Assembly: GCA_035690885.1 (NCBI GenBank)
Contig: DASSKC010000118.1
Coordinates: 1-8,638 of the forward strand
Direction: 5' to 3'
Length of the DNA stretch: 8,638 nt
Origin: Oleiagrimonas sp035690885
GTDB lineage: Bacteria > Pseudomonadota > Gammaproteobacteria > Xanthomonadales > Rhodanobacteraceae
Every line of letters begins with the position of its first letter. Positions within the stretch are counted from its first letter, which is position 1. Below the pieces are notes generated by a model. The model did not search any database. It was given only the letters and a program-made list of their open reading frames with translations, and was not told where the DNA came from. Both the position numbers and the translations under genes were made by a program. Positions 6,343 to 8,638 of this stretch are shown here, in pieces.

Positions 6343-8211
6343 ATGAAACGCCGTACCTTTTTGCAGTTGAGCGTGCTGACACCGTTGGCGCTGGGCGCAA
6401 GCCGCTTTGCGCGCGCCGGCACCGTACCGGCGGTCATGGCCGCACGGATCGCGCCGGATGGTCGCAAGCACCGCTTCACGTTCGCATCGCAACAATTCAT
6501 GCTCGACGGTCAGCCGTTCCAGATCCGCGGCGGGCAGATGGATCCCATCCGCATTCCGCGCCAATACTGGCGTCATCGCATCCGCATGGCGCGGGCCATG
6601 GGTCTGAACACCATTGCCTGCTACCTGATGTGGAACGAAGTCGAGCCGGAGCCGGGACAGTTCGATTTCAGCAGCGGATCGCGCGACTACGCCGAGTTCA
6701 TCAGGATGTGTGGCGAGGAAGGCATGTGGGCCTACGTGCGTCCCGGTCCGTATGTCTGTGCCGAATACGATTTCGGCGGCTTGCCGGCATGGTTGCTGCG
6801 CAACCCGGAAACCAAAGTGCGTCATGGTGACAACAAGCCGTACATGGATGCGGTGGCGCGTTATTTCGATGCCCTCGCGCCGCAGCTCAAGCCGTTGATG
6901 GTCGACAACGGCGGCCCGATCCTGATGGTACAGATCGAGAACGAATACGCCTCGTTCGGCACCGACCTCGCCTATCTGGAAACCCTGCAAAAGATGTGGC
7001 GTGATCGTGGCATCGACGGTCCGTTCTCGCTTTCCGATGGACTGACGCAGATCCAGAACGCCGGCACCTACGTGCCAGGCACCGCCCTGGGTCTTGATGG
7101 CAGCACGGATTTTGTCGCCGCGCAGCGCATTGCCGGCGAGGCTCCGGTGTGGGTCGGCGAGGGCTACACCGGCTGGCTGTCGCACTGGGGCGACAAGGGT
7201 TTCCAGTCCGACAACTATGCATCGACGCTGCGTCAGCTGATGGCCGATGGCCGTTCGTTCAACCTGTACGAAGTGCACGGCGGCACCAATTTCGGCTTCG
7301 GTGCCGGGGCCAATTCGCAGGGTGACGGCAGTCATTTCAAGGCCGACATCACCAGCTACGACTATGGCGCACCGATTACCGAGCAGGGTGCGGCCAACGA
7401 CGATTACCATCGCTTCCGCACGATCATTGCCAGTGCCCTGGAACGCAAGTTGCCGGAAATCCCGGCGACGCCGGCGGTGGCCCGCTTCGGCGAAGTCATG
7501 CCGCGGGCGTGGGCCTCGATATGGGACCAGTTGGCCTCACCCAGACATGTCACGCAGCCGCAGTCGAACGAAATCCTGTTCGGCCAGAATCAGGGCATGG
7601 TGCTGTATCGCACCCACGTACATCTGGACCAGGAAACGCCGTTGCATGTCGAGCGCGTGCACGACTACGCCACCGTGTTTGCCGACGGTGATTACGTGGG
7701 CACCATCTCGCGCGTGCAGGCCAAGGGCGTGCCCGAAGGCGAGACGGTGATGCTGCCCGCATCGGCGGGCAAGACCACGCAGATCGACATTCTAGTCGAC
7801 AGCTTCGGCCATGTCGGTTACGGCACGTATATCCGTGACGGCAAGGGGCTGGTCGGCGCCGTGCATCTGCCTACGCGCATGTTGCGTGACTGGCAGGTAT
7901 TCGCCTTGCCGCTGGATGCGCAATGGATGGACAAACTGAAATCATCGGCGCAACCGACCGAACGCCCCGGAATCTTTTTCCGTGCCACGGTCACGCGCAA
8001 CGACGCCGTGGACAGCTACGTCGACATGAGCGCCTGGGACAAGGGTTACGTCTGGGTCAATGGCCACCTGCTGGGCCGCTACTGGCACATTGGTCCGCAG
8101 CAACGCCTGTACTGTCCCGCCGGCTGGTGGAAACAAGGCGACAACGAGGTGGTGATCTTCGACCAGCATCGCACCAAGGCGTCACCGATCTGGGGCGTGC
8201 TGACGCTGTAG
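6343..8211 (+). CDS. GH35 beta-galactosidase with Tat-type signal
   Basis: A 622-residue retaining beta-galactosidase of family GH35, removing terminal non-reducing galactose from oligosaccharides or glycans. The N-terminus MKRRTFLQLS with Arg3-Arg4 followed by a short hydrophobic stretch and ARA (23-25) looks like a twin-arginine signal, so it would be exported folded to the periplasm or beyond. The barrel starts at about residue 45. GGQMDPIRIPRQYW, NTIACYLMWNEVEPEPGQFDF and VRPGPYVCAEYDFGGLPAWLL are GH35 landmarks. The active-site pattern GGPILMVQIENEY (190-202) gives acid/base Glu201, and VGEGYTGWLSHWG gives nucleophile Glu273. YEVHGGTNFGFGAG (309-322) is another family motif. The C-terminal half holds beta-sandwich domains ending with YVWVNGHLLGRYWHIGPQQ and WKQGDNEVVIFD, as in full-length GH35 enzymes. 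The protein appears complete. GAGGA (6332-6336) lies 6 bases before ATG 6343. The 52-bp gap from the GH-D gene has no terminator, which suggests one operon. Confidence 0.96.
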   Translation: MKRRTFLQLSVLTPLALGASRFARAGTVPAVMAARIAPDGRKHRFTFASQQFMLDGQPFQIRGGQMDPIRIPRQYWRHRIRMARAMGLNTIACYLMWNEVEPEPGQFDFSSGSRDYAEFIRMCGEEGMWAYVRPGPYVCAEYDFGGLPAWLLRNPETKVRHGDNKPYMDAVARYFDALAPQLKPLMVDNGGPILMVQIENEYASFGTDLAYLETLQKMWRDRGIDGPFSLSDGLTQIQNAGTYVPGTALGLDGSTDFVAAQRIAGEAPVWVGEGYTGWLSHWGDKGFQSDNYASTLRQLMADGRSFNLYEVHGGTNFGFGAGANSQGDGSHFKADITSYDYGAPITEQGAANDDYHRFRTIIASALERKLPEIPATPAVARFGEVMPRAWASIWDQLASPRHVTQPQSNEILFGQNQGMVLYRTHVHLDQETPLHVERVHDYATVFADGDYVGTISRVQAKGVPEGETVMLPASAGKTTQIDILVDSFGHVGYGTYIRDGKGLVGAVHLPTRMLRDWQVFALPLDAQWMDKLKSSAQPTERPGIFFRATVTRNDAVDSYVDMSAWDKGYVWVNGHLLGRYWHIGPQQRLYCPAGWWKQGDNEVVIFDQHRTKASPIWGVLTL

Positions 8212-8225
8212 GAAATCTCGAATAA

Positions 8226-8291
8226 CCACACCCACCGCAGGAGCGCGGTGCTTGCATTCACGTGGGTCTGTGTGGAACATGTGCGTCCACA
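8226..8291. other. Overlapping inverted repeats between GH35 and the metallo-hydrolase gene
   Basis: Most of the 99-bp gap is self-complementary. CACCGC (8233-8238) pairs with GCGGTG (8245-8250). CCACA plus CCCAC (8226-8235) pair with GTGGG (8262-8266) and TGTGG (8271-8275). TGTGGA (8271-8276) can instead pair with TCCACA (8286-8291), so two structures compete for the same bases. The small hairpin is followed by CTTGCATT rather than a T-run, so it would be a poor intrinsic terminator. It could end GH35 transcription inefficiently or shape the leader of the next gene. Function not established. Confidence 0.4.
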
Positions 8292-8310
8292 ACCAGTGTG
8301 GGGATGGCGC

Positions 8311-8638
8311 ATGAACGGTCGGCGGCTGCGGTTGGCGTGGGTGACAGGATTGATCCTGATGGCTGGCGTGACGTGTGCGCATGCCGCGCCATCGGGCAAG
8401 CACGCATCGCTGCCGCCGGTCACGGCCGAGCAGGTCGCGCCGCATGTCTGGTACCTGTACGCCGCCGGCGGCAACATGACCGCCTTGATCGGCGAGGACG
8501 GCGAAACGTTGCTGGTCGATGCCGAATTCAAGGCGCTCGTGCCGGAAATCATCGCCAAGCTGAAGGCGATCGGCGGCGATGCACCACGCTTCGTCATCAA
8601 CACGCATTATCACGGCGACCATACCGGCGGAAACGGCG
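8311..8638 (+). CDS. Exported metallo-beta-lactamase-fold hydrolase, 3'-truncated by window edge
   Basis: The first 109 codons of a gene that runs off the window. Residues 1-25 form a Sec signal peptide: basic NGRRLR, a hydrophobic WVTGLILMAGV, and probable cleavage after AHA (25). The mature part begins the metallo-beta-lactamase fold: HVWYLYAAGGNMTALIGEDGETLLVDAEF (strands 1-3) and then INTHYHGDHTGGN, the HxHxDH metal-binding motif with His99, His101, Asp103 and His104 for two zinc or iron ions. Only the N-terminal third is visible, so the substrate is unknown. Members include lactonases, thioesterases, quinoprotein-linked hydrolases and class B beta-lactamases, and this fragment does not justify calling it an antibiotic resistance gene. 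ATG 8311 is preceded by GGGGA (8300-8304) at 6 bases. A GTG at 8296 in frame is possible but would add five residues before a good signal peptide. It has the same orientation as the GH35 gene; co-transcription is uncertain. Confidence 0.92.
   Translation, partial: MNGRRLRLAWVTGLILMAGVTCAHAAPSGKHASLPPVTAEQVAPHVWYLYAAGGNMTALIGEDGETLLVDAEFKALVPEIIAKLKAIGGDAPRFVINTHYHGDHTGGNG

Noticed and set aside
4713..6500. 595-residue open frame on the minus strand
   Set aside because: It lies antisense to the GH-D gene and runs into GH35. Its translation is low-complexity Arg/Val/Gly/Asp-rich without a recognisable domain, as expected from GC-rich codon bias on the opposite strand.
6238..7410. 390-residue open frame on the minus strand
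   Set aside because: It is antisense to the well-supported GH35 gene, with no domain motifs and no plausible promoter or ribosome site; a GC-bias shadow.
8311..8638. Class B beta-lactamase resistance gene
   Set aside because: Only the generic HxHxDH motif and signal peptide are visible; the rest of the metal site and the substrate-determining loops are outside the window.
1..8638. CRISPR array, insertion sequence, tRNA or rRNA
   Set aside because: No regularly spaced long repeats, transposase motifs, terminal inverted repeats or RNA gene signatures were seen by eye.

Overview
The window is GC-rich (by eye a little over 60%) and densely coded. It looks like chromosomal DNA of a gammaproteobacterium, most probably Xanthomonadales (Rhodanobacteraceae or Xanthomonadaceae type). 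That placement rests on the FeoB form followed by a small membrane-anchored Cys-rich protein of the DUF6587 type, and on the style of the exported glycosidases. It is an inference, because no rRNA or other marker gene is present.

Layout: (1) 1-1940, plus strand: the 3' part of feoB (ferrous iron transporter; the start of its G domain lies before the window), overlapped by 4 bases (ATGA) by a 111-residue protein with one membrane helix and a CxxxCxxCxxC cluster. Together they form the end of a Feo iron-uptake operon. (2) 1951-3968, minus strand: a two-gene operon transcribed towards feoB. An amidohydrolase-2 family protein comes first and a DeoR/AgaR-type repressor second, with stop and start overlapping as TGATG. 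(3) 3969-4256: a 288-bp divergent control region. It has an AT-rich core of TTTC/TTGC elements repeated about every 10 bp, two exact CTTTCGATA copies 30 bp apart, an 18-bp near-palindrome between them, and a separate 8-bp-stem hairpin. (4) 4257-8211, plus strand: two exported glycoside hydrolases in tandem, a Sec-type clan GH-D (GH36-like) TIM-barrel enzyme and a Tat-type GH35 beta-galactosidase. (5) 8311 to the end: the first 109 codons of an exported metallo-beta-lactamase-fold hydrolase.

Working model (inference): regions 2-4 form a carbohydrate-use locus. The DeoR-family repressor would sense a phosphorylated sugar and bind the phased repeats between the divergent units. The two exported glycosidases would release terminal sugars, probably galactose-type, from an oligosaccharide or glycan. 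The amidohydrolase, in a family without an established function here, would act on a product or by-product. The feo genes and the metallo-hydrolase are probably functionally separate neighbours. I saw no mobile element, CRISPR array, tRNA or rRNA. The only gene-free stretches are the 288-bp control region, the 99 bp before the metallo-hydrolase, the 52 bp between the glycosidases and the 10 bp between the convergent operons.
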